Notes: generated by a model not told the origin, from the letters alone. A stretch of DNA of 16,609 bases from JAIPEK01 sp041685935 (GCA_041685935.1 JAWLES010000038.1:1-16609), one strand, 5' to 3'. Counted from the stretch's first letter, positions 1 through 7,358 are shown. Translations and numbers: made by a program.

Positions 1-32
1 AAACCCGGCCGGTTACCATCAAAATTTGCCCC

Positions 33-57
33 CCGGCCCTGAAAGCCGGTTTCCTTT
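33..57 (+). terminator. weak terminator-like hairpin
   Basis: A 5-bp stem CCGGC/GCCGG (33-37 with 45-49) with a 7-nt loop is followed on the plus strand by TTTCCTTT. It could terminate a plus-strand transcript entering from the left of the window. On the minus strand the hairpin is followed by Gs and then a short AAATTTT, so it is a poor terminator for the efflux operon. The stem is short and the T-tract is interrupted. Confidence 0.25.
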
Positions 58-70
58 AATGCACCCGAAC

Positions 71-112
71 CTGCGGGGAATTTCTGCCTTATGCCGGGTC
101 AACCCGCAGAAA
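71..112 (-). repeat. inverted repeats just downstream of the RND pump stop codon
   Basis: Two alternative pairings share one arm: CTGCGGG (71-77) with CCCGCAG (103-109), and TTTCTGC (81-87) with GCAGAAA (106-112), the latter extended inward by GGG/CCC around a TCAA loop. They begin four bases past the stop codon of the minus-strand pump gene, where a transcript end or 3' stabilising structure is expected. No T-run follows, so it is not a canonical intrinsic terminator. Confidence 0.3.
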
Positions 113-115
113 CCT

Positions 116-3100
116 TCATATTCTGGAGGAGTTGCCGGCACTTCCAAAAAAGATACTGTACAGCACCGGGACAACGATGAGTGTGAGCACGGTTCCGAAA
201 GTCAGTCCGCCCATGATAGTTACGCTCATGCCGCGGTAAAACGGGTCGAACACAAGCGGCGTCATACCCAGCACCGTAGTCATGGAAGCCATCAGAACCG
301 GCCTTAACCTGCTTACAGACGAATCAAGGATGGAGTTGATTGTATCCTTGCCGTTCCGGATTTCAACATCTATCTGGTCGATGAGCACCACAGCATTCTT
401 GATGATCATGCCGGACAGGCTCAAAAACCCAAGAAGAGACATGAACCCGAAAGGCTGATTGAAGGCAAGCAGGCCCGCAGTAACCCCGATCAATGCAAGG
501 GGTATGCAAAGGAATATAATCAGCGGCTGCCTGATTGCGTTAAAAAGCATTATAACAACCAGGACCATCCCGGCAAAAAACAGGGGAACCGGCCCCAGAA
601 GGTTTGCCCTTGCCTCACTTGAGTTTTCGTACTCTCCGCCGAACTCCAGGGAATACCCGGGCGGCAGATCAATCTTCTCGAGTTGAGGCCTGAGCCTTGA
701 AAACAGGACGCTTGACGGTCCGTCGACAGGGTCGCACTGGGCCGTGATCGTCCGCTGCCGGTCCTCCCTGCGGATGATGGAGTCCTCCCATTCAACACTG
801 AAATCCTTTACTATGGCTGACAGGGGAACGGATCTGCCGGAAACAGGGCTTTCCACCTGAACGCTCTTGATGGCGTCAACGGATTTGCGTTCATTTTCAG
901 GCACCTTCAGCATAATGGGCAAAAGCTCGTCGTTTTCCCGGTAAAGCCCCACATCCTTCCCGGAAAAGGAAACAGCCACCGCCCTGGAGATTATCGGCCT
1001 TGTAATTCCGAGGCGCCTTGATTCAGCCTCAGCAACCACCGGCCTGACCACCTTTGATTTCTGGCGCCAGTCGTCCCGGATGTTAACGGCTGCAGGGTCG
1101 CTGTCCATTATATCCCTTGCTTTCATTGAAAGCTCCCTTAACACCTCTCGATCCGGACCCCTGAACCGCGCTTCTATATCAGCACCGGTTCCCGGTCCTC
1201 TGACGAATTTTTTCACCTTTGTTTCAGCCGAAGGAAAATTATCTTTGAGATACTCCCTTACCCTGGGAATCATGGAATCTATCCGGGAATAATCCTTAAC
1301 CGTAACAAGAAGCTGTCCATAGCTTGAATCCGGCAGCTCAGGGTCGTAGTTCAAAAGAAACCGTAATGCGCCCTGTCCGACAAAGGTATCCACCTTTTTT
1401 ACGTTGTCGTGCTCAGAGATCCATTTTTCCGCCTGCTCAAGGTCTGCTGAAGTTTCCATGATATGGGAGCCCTCTGCTTTCCAGTAATCGATCATGAACT
1501 GGGGACGGCTCGATTTCGGAAAAAAACTGCTCTTTACAAAAGTGAACCCGTAAATGGAAATCGCCAGGAGAAGGAGCATAAAAAATACAGTAACATACCG
1601 GTGTTTCAGGCAGGTTTGCAGAAATCCCCTGTACCGTTGAAAAAATTTCCCTTTGTACGGATCTGTGTTTTCCCCTTCGCCTTTATCAGCAGAGCTTTTC
1701 AAAAACCGGATACAGAAAAGAGGGGTCAGGGTCACGGCCAGAAGCCAGCTAAGCGCAAGGGATATGCACATTACTTTGAAAAGGCTTCCGCAGAATTCCC
1801 CTGATGAATCATTTGACGTGCCTATGGCTGCAAAGGCGAGTATGGCAACAAGTGTAGCTCCGAAAAGCGGCATGCGAGTATTTTCAACCGTCTCCAGGGC
1901 TGCCCGCCTTCGGGGCACACCGGTCCGGGTCTTCACGAGAATTCCTTCGGTTACAACTATGGCGTTGTCAACCAGCATACCCAGCGCCAGGATCAGCGCC
2001 CCCAGGGAGATAAGCTGAAGGCTTATGTTCATTATATTCATCACGATGAACGTGCCGAAAATCGTCAACAACAGGATGCCGCCGATCATTATCCCGCCGG
2101 CTGCTCCCATGAAGATGCACAAAAGGACGATCACGATTGCCATGGCCTCGATCAGATTGACCACGAAGGTGTTCACCGATTTCGACACAGTATCGGACTG
2201 AAAGGCGATGGAATCGAGCTCCATGCCCACCGGAGCCTGGTCCTTCAGCTCGTGGATCCGCTTTTCGACCGCCTTTCCCATGGTTACCACGTTGCCGTCT
2301 GATACCGATGCCACACCGATGCCCAGGGCGTCTTCCCCGTTGTGCCGCATGATCCACTGCGGCGGATCAAGGCACCCTTTGGAAACCGTGGCGATATCCT
2401 CCAGACGGACCAGATCGCCCTGCCGGTTCGACGTCACCAAAAGCTTTTCCATATCGGATACGGAAGTAAAATCCCCGGTTGGACGTATGTGTACGTAGTC
2501 CCCGGCCACTTTAACCCGGCCGGCATCCGCAACCATATTCCGGCTGTTCAGGGTATCCACCACCTGCTGGACTGACACGCCGAATTTCGCCATCCGGGCC
2601 TTTGACATTTCAATATTGACCACTTCGGTACGGTCCCCCCACAGTTCCACGCTTGCGACATCCTTCACCAGAAGAAGTTCCCGCTTGAGGATCTCGGCAA
2701 AATCCTCAAGCTCGCTTAAGGTATACCCGTCCCCTGTAAGGGCGTAGAAAACACCGTACTCATCTCCCCAGTCATCATTGACCACAGGTGTTTTGACGCC
2801 GGGCGGGAGATTCGGAGCCAGATCATTTACCTGCCGCCTGAGTTCATCCCAGACCTGGGGAATATCGTCGCTCATATACTTGTCCTTGATATCCACAAAC
2901 ACGACAGAAAGACCGGGTTTTGACAAGGACCGCACCTCGTCGATCTGGGAGAGCTGCTGAACAGCAATCTCCATGGGGTCCGTGACCTCCTGCTCCACCT
3001 CGAGTGCGGTGGCGCCGGGGTACTTGGTCATCACAAGGGCGGTTTTAATGGTGAACTTGGGAAATTCCAGCCTGCCGAGATCCTGGTAGGCCATTATTCC

Positions 3101-3172
3101 CCCGGCCACAAGCAAAAACGTCAAAATGAATGATACAGTCTGCCTGTCAATGCAAAGCCTGGTCAATTTCAA
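116..3172 (-). CDS. RND-family multidrug efflux pump, inner-membrane permease (AcrB/HAE1-like)
   Basis: Inner-membrane proton-driven exporter subunit that would assemble with the adjacent periplasmic adaptor and an outer-membrane channel. Its 1018 residues are normal for the family. A transmembrane segment lies at about 15-30, followed by a porter loop, a membrane block at about 335-540, a second porter loop, and a final membrane block from about 875. The proton-relay region reads GMLVDNAIVV, with D402 and N403 where AcrB has Asp-Asp. The relay lysine is kept as K925 in MIIKNAVVLID. The start is a TTG at 3172, supported by GGAGG six bases upstream and by lying three bases after the adaptor's stop codon. 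Translation is therefore probably coupled. The substrate cannot be read from the sequence, and heavy-metal (CzcA) type relay motifs are absent. The outer-membrane factor is not in the window. Confidence 0.92.
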   Translation of the reverse strand: MKLTRLCIDRQTVSFILTFLLVAGGIMAYQDLGRLEFPKFTIKTALVMTKYPGATALEVEQEVTDPMEIAVQQLSQIDEVRSLSKPGLSVVFVDIKDKYMSDDIPQVWDELRRQVNDLAPNLPPGVKTPVVNDDWGDEYGVFYALTGDGYTLSELEDFAEILKRELLLVKDVASVELWGDRTEVVNIEMSKARMAKFGVSVQQVVDTLNSRNMVADAGRVKVAGDYVHIRPTGDFTSVSDMEKLLVTSNRQGDLVRLEDIATVSKGCLDPPQWIMRHNGEDALGIGVASVSDGNVVTMGKAVEKRIHELKDQAPVGMELDSIAFQSDTVSKSVNTFVVNLIEAMAIVIVLLCIFMGAAGGIMIGGILLLTIFGTFIVMNIMNISLQLISLGALILALGMLVDNAIVVTEGILVKTRTGVPRRRAALETVENTRMPLFGATLVAILAFAAIGTSNDSSGEFCGSLFKVMCISLALSWLLAVTLTPLFCIRFLKSSADKGEGENTDPYKGKFFQRYRGFLQTCLKHRYVTVFFMLLLLAISIYGFTFVKSSFFPKSSRPQFMIDYWKAEGSHIMETSADLEQAEKWISEHDNVKKVDTFVGQGALRFLLNYDPELPDSSYGQLLVTVKDYSRIDSMIPRVREYLKDNFPSAETKVKKFVRGPGTGADIEARFRGPDREVLRELSMKARDIMDSDPAAVNIRDDWRQKSKVVRPVVAEAESRRLGITRPIISRAVAVSFSGKDVGLYRENDELLPIMLKVPENERKSVDAIKSVQVESPVSGRSVPLSAIVKDFSVEWEDSIIRREDRQRTITAQCDPVDGPSSVLFSRLRPQLEKIDLPPGYSLEFGGEYENSSEARANLLGPVPLFFAGMVLVVIMLFNAIRQPLIIFLCIPLALIGVTAGLLAFNQPFGFMSLLGFLSLSGMIIKNAVVLIDQIDVEIRNGKDTINSILDSSVSRLRPVLMASMTTVLGMTPLVFDPFYRGMSVTIMGGLTFGTVLTLIVVPVLYSIFFGSAGNSSRI

Positions 3173-3175
3173 ATC

Positions 3176-4459
3176 CTACCTCCGGACTGCTTCGTTGTTC
3201 AACAGTTTTACCTTCTGGCCCTGTTTGAGAAAGGAGGCTCCTGCGCAGACGATCCGCTCTCCTTTGGAAACACCGCCCTCCACGACCGCGGTTTCCCCGG
3301 ACAGCTTCACCCGGCCGAGCCTGCGTTTTTCTACGGTCATGGTATCCTCGTTAACCACCCAGAGGCACGAATTCCCCTCATTGTCACCGAAAATGGAATC
3401 CGCGGGAACGGCAAAACCCCTCGTTCGGCTGTCATTCGGAAGTGAAAAACGAACGGTGGCGGCCATTCCGGGATAGATCCGGTTTTCCTGCGATGCATGG
3501 ACCAAAAGTGTCACAGGATAACTCTGGTCGGCTGCATCTGTTTTTTTGCCGATCTCCTTTACGGTGGCAGGAAAAGACTCTTCCGGCAATGCGTTAAAAG
3601 TGCACTCGATCTCGTTCAAATCATCCATGGAACTGATCATCTTTTCGGTTACAGAGGTTGCAACCTCTCTTGAAGAGAAATCGAGCAGTGTCAAAACCGG
3701 TTTGCCCGAACCCACGATCTCGTGAATTTCACCGAGTTTCCGGTTCACGATCCCCTTGAAAGGGGCCTTGAGAAACGTATCTTCGTATGCATCACAGGCA
3801 GCTTTCATCCTGGCTTCAATACCCTGGATTTTTGATTCCATTGCACGGATATCCTCATCCCTGGAACCCTTTCTTGCCCTGGCCAATGCCTGAACAGCCG
3901 ACTTTTTCTTTGCAGAGGCGGTTTCATAACCGGATTGAGCCTGTTCAAAATAGGATTCTGGAACAACATCCTTTTCATACAGCACCGACATGCGCTCATA
4001 ATTCTGTTCTGCCTCTTTATAGGCGGCACGGGCCGCGTCAAGCTCGGATTCCAGAATTTTGACCTCTTCATGCCTCGCACCTTTTTTCATTGCACTCAAC
4101 CTTGCTTTTGCCTCACTTACGGATGCTTTCAAGCGATCAATCCTGTTCTGAAAATCCCTTGGGTCAATGCGGGCCAGGACCTGTCCCTTTTCAACGCTCT
4201 GGCCCGTTTCCGCGTCAAAAGAAACCAGGGGGCCGGATACACGGAAAGACAGCTTCACCTCTTTTGCAGAGCGTGCAATGCCGGGAAACTCTCTGGTTTC
4301 CAACGTGTCAGTCTCCTCCACCACAAAGGTTTTCACCGGCCGGCCCCTTTGCTGTTGCGGTTCCGCAAGACCGGGGCCACAAAACACCAGAACCGATACA
4401 ACCAGCCATGCAGCGGCTGAAAACCTCAGCCGGCTGTTTTTGCAAATCCAACATTTCAT
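3176..4459 (-). CDS. RND efflux periplasmic adaptor (membrane fusion protein, HlyD/AcrA family)
   Basis: Adaptor that would link the RND pump to an outer-membrane channel. The 427-residue protein has a cationic start and a hydrophobic stretch, with likely signal-peptidase cleavage after A32 (GLA-EP). A cysteine at 27 does not fit a lipobox well, so a soluble or peripherally anchored form is more likely than a lipoprotein. The two lipoyl half-motifs flank a long charged helical hairpin: GQSVEKGQVLARIDP lies near residues 85-98 and FLKAPFKGIVNRKLGE starts near 229. The hairpin runs from about 106 to 222 and is rich in E, A, K and R. The C-terminal part is the usual beta-barrel and membrane-proximal domains. 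The ATG at 4459 is preceded by a strong AAAGGAGGAAG ribosome site. It is first gene of the operon, with the pump three bases downstream. Confidence 0.92.
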   Translation of the reverse strand: MKCWICKNSRLRFSAAAWLVVSVLVFCGPGLAEPQQQRGRPVKTFVVEETDTLETREFPGIARSAKEVKLSFRVSGPLVSFDAETGQSVEKGQVLARIDPRDFQNRIDRLKASVSEAKARLSAMKKGARHEEVKILESELDAARAAYKEAEQNYERMSVLYEKDVVPESYFEQAQSGYETASAKKKSAVQALARARKGSRDEDIRAMESKIQGIEARMKAACDAYEDTFLKAPFKGIVNRKLGEIHEIVGSGKPVLTLLDFSSREVATSVTEKMISSMDDLNEIECTFNALPEESFPATVKEIGKKTDAADQSYPVTLLVHASQENRIYPGMAATVRFSLPNDSRTRGFAVPADSIFGDNEGNSCLWVVNEDTMTVEKRRLGRVKLSGETAVVEGGVSKGERIVCAGASFLKQGQKVKLLNNEAVRR

Positions 4460-4502
4460 CTTACTTCCTCCTTTCCTGCCGGATTCCCGACCGCTGGTAC
4501 AG

Positions 4503-4515
4503 GAAATTGAATTTC
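4503..4515. repeat. 13-bp palindrome GAAATT-G-AATTTC in the efflux operon leader
   Basis: Six-base perfect arms around one central base, located between the predicted efflux promoter and the adaptor start. The left part lies in CAGGAAATT (4500-4508), which recurs at 4805-4813 inside the inverted repeat at the methyltransferase promoter. Operator function is inferred only from position and repetition. Confidence 0.4.
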
Positions 4516-4583
4516 ACCATTGCCATTTGACGTGCAGCGCACCCTTTTACAGTTTGCCATTTTTTTAATAATAAAAGCAAAAA

Positions 4584-4612
4584 AGTATAACAAAGTTTAC
4601 TTCAACAAACAA
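4584..4612 (-). promoter_or_regulatory. predicted sigma70-type promoter for the efflux operon
   Basis: On the minus strand, TTGTTT (4607-4612) and TATACT (4584-4589) are separated by 17 bases, with a predicted start near 4577. The spacer contains CAAAGTTTACTTC (4591-4603), which matches the inverted-repeat arm CAAAGTAAATTTC (4783-4795) at 10 of 13 positions. The resulting leader would be about 118 nt. Confidence 0.5.
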
Positions 4613-4734
4613 GAGACCCGTGTTACTCGAAACAACCCTCGTCTAGGGCCCTATCTTTTCCAGGGGAATGACTCTCCCTGGTGCACATTGAATCCTGCGT
4701 CAAAATTCGGCAGATGCTCCGAGATTGTCCAAAA

Positions 4735-4820
4735 AAATTTCCTGGTTGACAAAAATTGTTTTGATGTGTAATGTTTTGTGCTCAAAGTAAATTTCACGAC
4801 TGACCAGGAAATTTACTTTG
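4735..4820. repeat. nested inverted repeats around the methyltransferase promoter
   Basis: Two perfect inverted repeats share one arm. CAAAGTAAATTTC (4783-4795) pairs with GAAATTTACTTTG (4808-4820), 13 bp with a 12-nt spacer. AAATTTCCTGGT (4735-4746) pairs with ACCAGGAAATTT (4803-4814), 12 bp with a 56-nt spacer. The first lies at and just after the predicted transcription start; the upstream arm of the second abuts the -35 box. The two pairings are mutually exclusive. No T-run follows, so attenuation is unlikely; operator sites for a dimeric regulator fit better. This is inference from layout. Confidence 0.55.
4746..4774 (+). promoter_or_regulatory. predicted sigma70-type promoter for the methyltransferase operon
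   Basis: TTGACA (4746-4751, consensus) and TAATGT (4769-4774, four of six consensus bases) are separated by 17 bases. The predicted start is near 4781, immediately before the 13-bp inverted repeat. The leader to the first ATG would be about 105 nt. Confidence 0.6.
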
Positions 4821-4886
4821 GAGAAAACAAAAGCAGGAGCGCTTGGCTCCCCGAAACTGTAATCAAAAAGAATACAGAGGAACACA

Positions 4887-5528
4887 ATGAACCAGACAAA
4901 CCCTCTCTGGAAAGCCACATATGATGCAGACTCCCCCGAGGAGATGCTTGACACCTACAGTGACTGGGCATCGGATTACGACGCCGACACCATAGAAGGA
5001 ATGGGGTACGTCGGCCCGTCTTTCTCTTTCCGGCAGCTTGACGGTCTGCTTGACTCCACCGGGGCCCGGGTCCTGGACGCGGGATGCGGAACCGGCCTTG
5101 TGGGTGAACTAATGAAGGAAAAAGGGTATTCCAGGATCGACGCAATGGATCTGTCCCGGGAAATGCTGACCGAGGCCGAGAACAAAAACGTTTACGACCG
5201 CCTGTTCACAGCAGACATGAGCAAACGCCTTGAAATCGATGACAACAGCTATGATGCGGTCATCTGCGTGGGCACCTTCACCTATGCCCATGTCGGCCCT
5301 GAAGCATTCAGCGAGCTTGCACGGGTGACACGCCCGAACGGCTACATATGCTTTACAATACGCGACGGGGCCTATCAGGCGTACAACTACAGAAATACAA
5401 TGGTGGAACTCGAGGCGGACAACACCTGGGAACTCATGGAAATGCGCCGGGAGGATTACCTGAAAAAAGAGAACGTCACGGCCAACTACTGTGCCTACAA
5501 AGTTCTGGGAGAGAATAATCATGCATAA
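4887..5528 (+). CDS. SAM-dependent class I methyltransferase, METTL27 (WBSCR27)-like, copy 1
   Basis: A 213-residue cytosolic Rossmann-fold methyltransferase. Motif I is VLDAGCGTGL at 62-71. The acidic residue ending strand 2 is in DAMDLSREML, and motif IV-like DAVICVGTFTY follows. The N-terminal YSDWASDYD (24-32) and the late CFTIRDGAYQ segment match the METTL27-like pattern as I recall it. The substrate is unknown: this family has few characterised members, and nothing in the sequence identifies the acceptor. The ATG has a GAGG ribosome site six bases upstream. The last 8 bases overlap the start of copy 2, indicating translational coupling. Roughly half the positions are identical to copy 2 by eye, so the pair looks like a tandem duplication that has since diverged. 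Confidence 0.85.
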   Translation: MNQTNPLWKATYDADSPEEMLDTYSDWASDYDADTIEGMGYVGPSFSFRQLDGLLDSTGARVLDAGCGTGLVGELMKEKGYSRIDAMDLSREMLTEAENKNVYDRLFTADMSKRLEIDDNSYDAVICVGTFTYAHVGPEAFSELARVTRPNGYICFTIRDGAYQAYNYRNTMVELEADNTWELMEMRREDYLKKENVTANYCAYKVLGENNHA

Positions 5529-6153
5529 ATCTGATAACAAGGTACTCAACAAGGTATACACCGCAACAAACCACGAAGAACTCATGGACGCCTACAAGGA
5601 CTGGGCTACGGATTATGATAAGGACACCGTGGACCGGTTCGGCTACGTGGCCCATCTTTCAAGCGCACGGGCACTGGATGAACATCTTGACGACAAGGAC
5701 GCACATATCCTTGACGCCGGCTGCGGAACCGGCCTTGTGGCGGAAAAGCTGGTAGAGATGGGATACAAAAACATCGACGCGCTTGACTACTCTGAAGAGA
5801 TGCTCGAGGAGGCTGAAAAAAAAGGTCTTTACAAAAATTATATCCAGGCGGACCTGAGCCGGGATCTTGACATTGATAAAAACCGCTACGATGCAGTGGT
5901 CTGCACAGGTACGTTCACTTACGGCCACATAGATGCAGAAGGGTTTGACAGACTGATAAGAATAACAAAACCCGAAGGCATCAACTGCTTTACCATCAGG
6001 GACGGAGCGTATCAGGAATACGGATACCGTGAAAAAATGGTGGAGCTGGAACAGCAGAAAGAATGGGAACTTCTGGAGATGAGGAATGAAACATACTTTA
6101 CAAAAGAATCTGTACAATGCAAATTGTGTACTTACAAGGTGTTTGCTTCCTGA
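5521..6153 (+). CDS. SAM-dependent class I methyltransferase, METTL27 (WBSCR27)-like, copy 2
   Basis: A 210-residue paralogue of the preceding gene with the same architecture: YKDWATDYD (25-33), SAM-binding ILDAGCGTGL (63-72), DALDYSEEML, DAVVCTGTFTYGH and CFTIRDGAYQEYGYRE. I chose the ATG at 5521 over an upstream in-frame ATG at 5491. The 5521 start aligns with copy 1, has GGGAG upstream, and overlaps the copy 1 stop by 8 bases; the earlier start would add ten unrelated residues inside copy 1. The residues after motif IV are conserved between the copies while the N-terminal 17 residues and the lid region (about 40-62) differ, so the two may act on different substrates or form a heterodimer. 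Both ideas are inference. Confidence 0.85.
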   Translation: MHKSDNKVLNKVYTATNHEELMDAYKDWATDYDKDTVDRFGYVAHLSSARALDEHLDDKDAHILDAGCGTGLVAEKLVEMGYKNIDALDYSEEMLEEAEKKGLYKNYIQADLSRDLDIDKNRYDAVVCTGTFTYGHIDAEGFDRLIRITKPEGINCFTIRDGAYQEYGYREKMVELEQQKEWELLEMRNETYFTKESVQCKLCTYKVFAS

Positions 6154-6183
6154 CTTTCCTGAATTATACATTGAACACGATCA

Positions 6184-6245
6184 TTAACCCTGCCTTTCGG
6201 GCATTGACAGGCGAAGCCGCCTGTGCAATGAAAACGTAGGGTTGG
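6184..6245 (+). promoter_or_regulatory. predicted three-way-junction RNA in the proX leader
   Basis: A closing helix P1 pairs UUAACCCU (6184-6191) with AGGGUUGG (6238-6245), 8 bp including two G-U pairs. Directly inside it are P2, GCC/GGC (6192-6194 with 6200-6202), and P3, AUUGACAGGCG (6203-6213) with CGCCUGU plus CAAU (6218-6224, 6226-6229). P3 has 11 bp, one bulged G and a 4-nt AAGC loop. P1/P2 and P2/P3 abut with no linker, and the only junction strand is GAAAACGU (6230-6237). No T-run follows, so it is not a simple terminator for the methyltransferase operon. I do not recognise it as a known riboswitch class. Confidence 0.4.
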
Positions 6246-6269
6246 ATTCTGTTTTACATTTTTTAATTT
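6242..6269 (+). promoter_or_regulatory. weak candidate promoter for proX
   Basis: TTGGAT (6242-6247) and TAATTT (6264-6269) are separated by 16 bases in an AT-rich stretch. If used, the start would lie just before the ribosome site and the three-way-junction element would not be in that transcript. A promoter upstream of 6184 is not obvious. Confidence 0.25.
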
Positions 6270-6296
6270 TTATTTAAACAAGGAGGATTATCTGTT

Positions 6297-7334
6297 ATGA
6301 AAAACACTCTTTTAAAAGTATCTCTGGCAGCAGTGATGACTCTCACTCTCTGCCTGACCGGAATCGCAGGGGCAGCCGGACTGCCGGGCGAGGGTAAAAC
6401 CGTTCAGCCGGCCCGGGCGACATGGACCACCGGGTTCGTGCTTGAAGCCATCTACTCCAGGGCACTGGAAGACCTCGGCTACGAAGTCAACGACCCGAAA
6501 AAGCTTGCCAACCCGATTTTCTACAAATCGCTCGTTCAGGGGGATGTGGATTTCTGGGCCAATGGATGGTTTCCGCTGCACAACACCCAGCTGCCGCCGG
6601 ATTTTGAAGAAAAAGCGGAAAAAGTCGGATTTGTTGTAAAATCAGGTGCTATCCAGGGATACCTGGCTTCCAAAGAGCATGTGGAAAAATTCAACATCAC
6701 CTCTCTTGCCGATTTCAAACGTGATGAAGTCAAAGAGGCGTTTGATGCCAACGGTGACGGAAAAGCCGATCTGGTCGGCTGTCCCCCCGGATGGGGCTGT
6801 GAAAAAGCAATCAGCTTCCATATGGACGCCTACGACCTGAGAGACCACATCAACGTGATCAAGGCCTCCTACAGTGCGAGCATGGCAGATGCCATCGCTC
6901 GGTACAACGAAGGCGAACCCATTATTTTCAACACCTGGACTCCCAACTGGACTGTGAACAAGCTGGTGCCGGGAGAGGACGTGCTCTGGATAAACGTCCC
7001 GGAAACCATACCCAATCCGGGCCAGGAAGGATTTGAAGACGCCATGGTTGGACATGACATCGACGGCGCGGTTACTGATCCAATCAAATTCGGGATGGTG
7101 GCCAACGATATTGTTGTTGTCGCAAACAAGGAATGGCTGAAGGACAATCCGGCAGCTGAAAAGATGTTTGAACTGATGTCGGTTTCCATGGAGTACATTG
7201 CCGACCAGAACGACAAAATGTTCGAAGGGGAAGACACCCAGAAAGACATTGAGCGGCATGCAACCGAGTGGATCAAGGAAAATCAGGACAAATGGGACAA
7301 GTGGCTCAAGGCTGCCAAAGCGGCTGCTGAATAG
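6297..7334 (+). CDS. proX: glycine betaine/proline betaine ABC transporter substrate-binding protein (ProX-like)
   Basis: Periplasmic binding protein for quaternary-ammonium osmoprotectants. The 345-residue precursor has a classic signal peptide with cleavage near AGA-AG (residues 24-28). The mature protein starts in the same LPG-G pattern as E. coli ProX and can be aligned along its length. The three tryptophans that form the ProX betaine cage are present as W91 (GWFPLH), W166 (GWGCE) and W214 (TWTPNW). The cysteine pair of GC-PGWGC, C162 and C168, is also kept. A strong AGGAGG site lies ten bases before the ATG. No ATPase (ProV) or permease (ProW) gene is adjacent: upstream are methyltransferases, and downstream is a convergent gene. 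It is therefore an orphan binding protein that must use a transporter encoded elsewhere. Betaine or a related compound is the likely ligand. Confidence 0.9.
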   Translation: MKNTLLKVSLAAVMTLTLCLTGIAGAAGLPGEGKTVQPARATWTTGFVLEAIYSRALEDLGYEVNDPKKLANPIFYKSLVQGDVDFWANGWFPLHNTQLPPDFEEKAEKVGFVVKSGAIQGYLASKEHVEKFNITSLADFKRDEVKEAFDANGDGKADLVGCPPGWGCEKAISFHMDAYDLRDHINVIKASYSASMADAIARYNEGEPIIFNTWTPNWTVNKLVPGEDVLWINVPETIPNPGQEGFEDAMVGHDIDGAVTDPIKFGMVANDIVVVANKEWLKDNPAAEKMFELMSVSMEYIADQNDKMFEGEDTQKDIERHATEWIKENQDKWDKWLKAAKAAAE

Positions 7335-7358
7335 CCCCTAACCCCCTTACCTTACTTA

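Larger units (their letters stand above)
4460..4886. other. divergent intergenic region between the efflux and methyltransferase operons
   Basis: 427 bases without a credible gene; the short open frames here have no family features. It contains the ribosome site of the adaptor, a minus-strand promoter near 4584-4612, a plus-strand promoter at 4746-4774, and several related AT-rich inverted repeats (separate entries). Two small hairpins are also visible: CCAGGG/CCCTGG (4660-4665 with 4676-4681) between the promoters, and GGAGC/GCTCC (4836-4840 with 4846-4850) in the methyltransferase leader. The methyltransferase start is preceded by GAGG six bases upstream. Confidence 0.7.

Noticed and set aside
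4783..4820. Transcription attenuator or terminator at the methyltransferase leader
   Set aside because: The 13-bp hairpin is AT-rich and is followed by GAGAAAACAAAAG with no T-run, so termination there is unlikely.
6184..6245. Hammerhead ribozyme in the three-way junction (GAAA present in the junction)
   Set aside because: The CUGANGA core strand and a cleavage triplet in the right place are missing, and two of the helices abut directly without the required linkers.
6642..7259. Long antisense open frame (205 codons) opposite proX
   Set aside because: It lies entirely within proX, has no domain features, and is explained by codon bias of a well-supported gene.
5521..7334. Glycine betaine synthesis by the two methyltransferases, given the adjacent betaine-binding protein
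   Set aside because: Glycine/sarcosine and dimethylglycine methyltransferases are longer and of a different subgroup. These enzymes look METTL27-like, and adjacency alone is not evidence.
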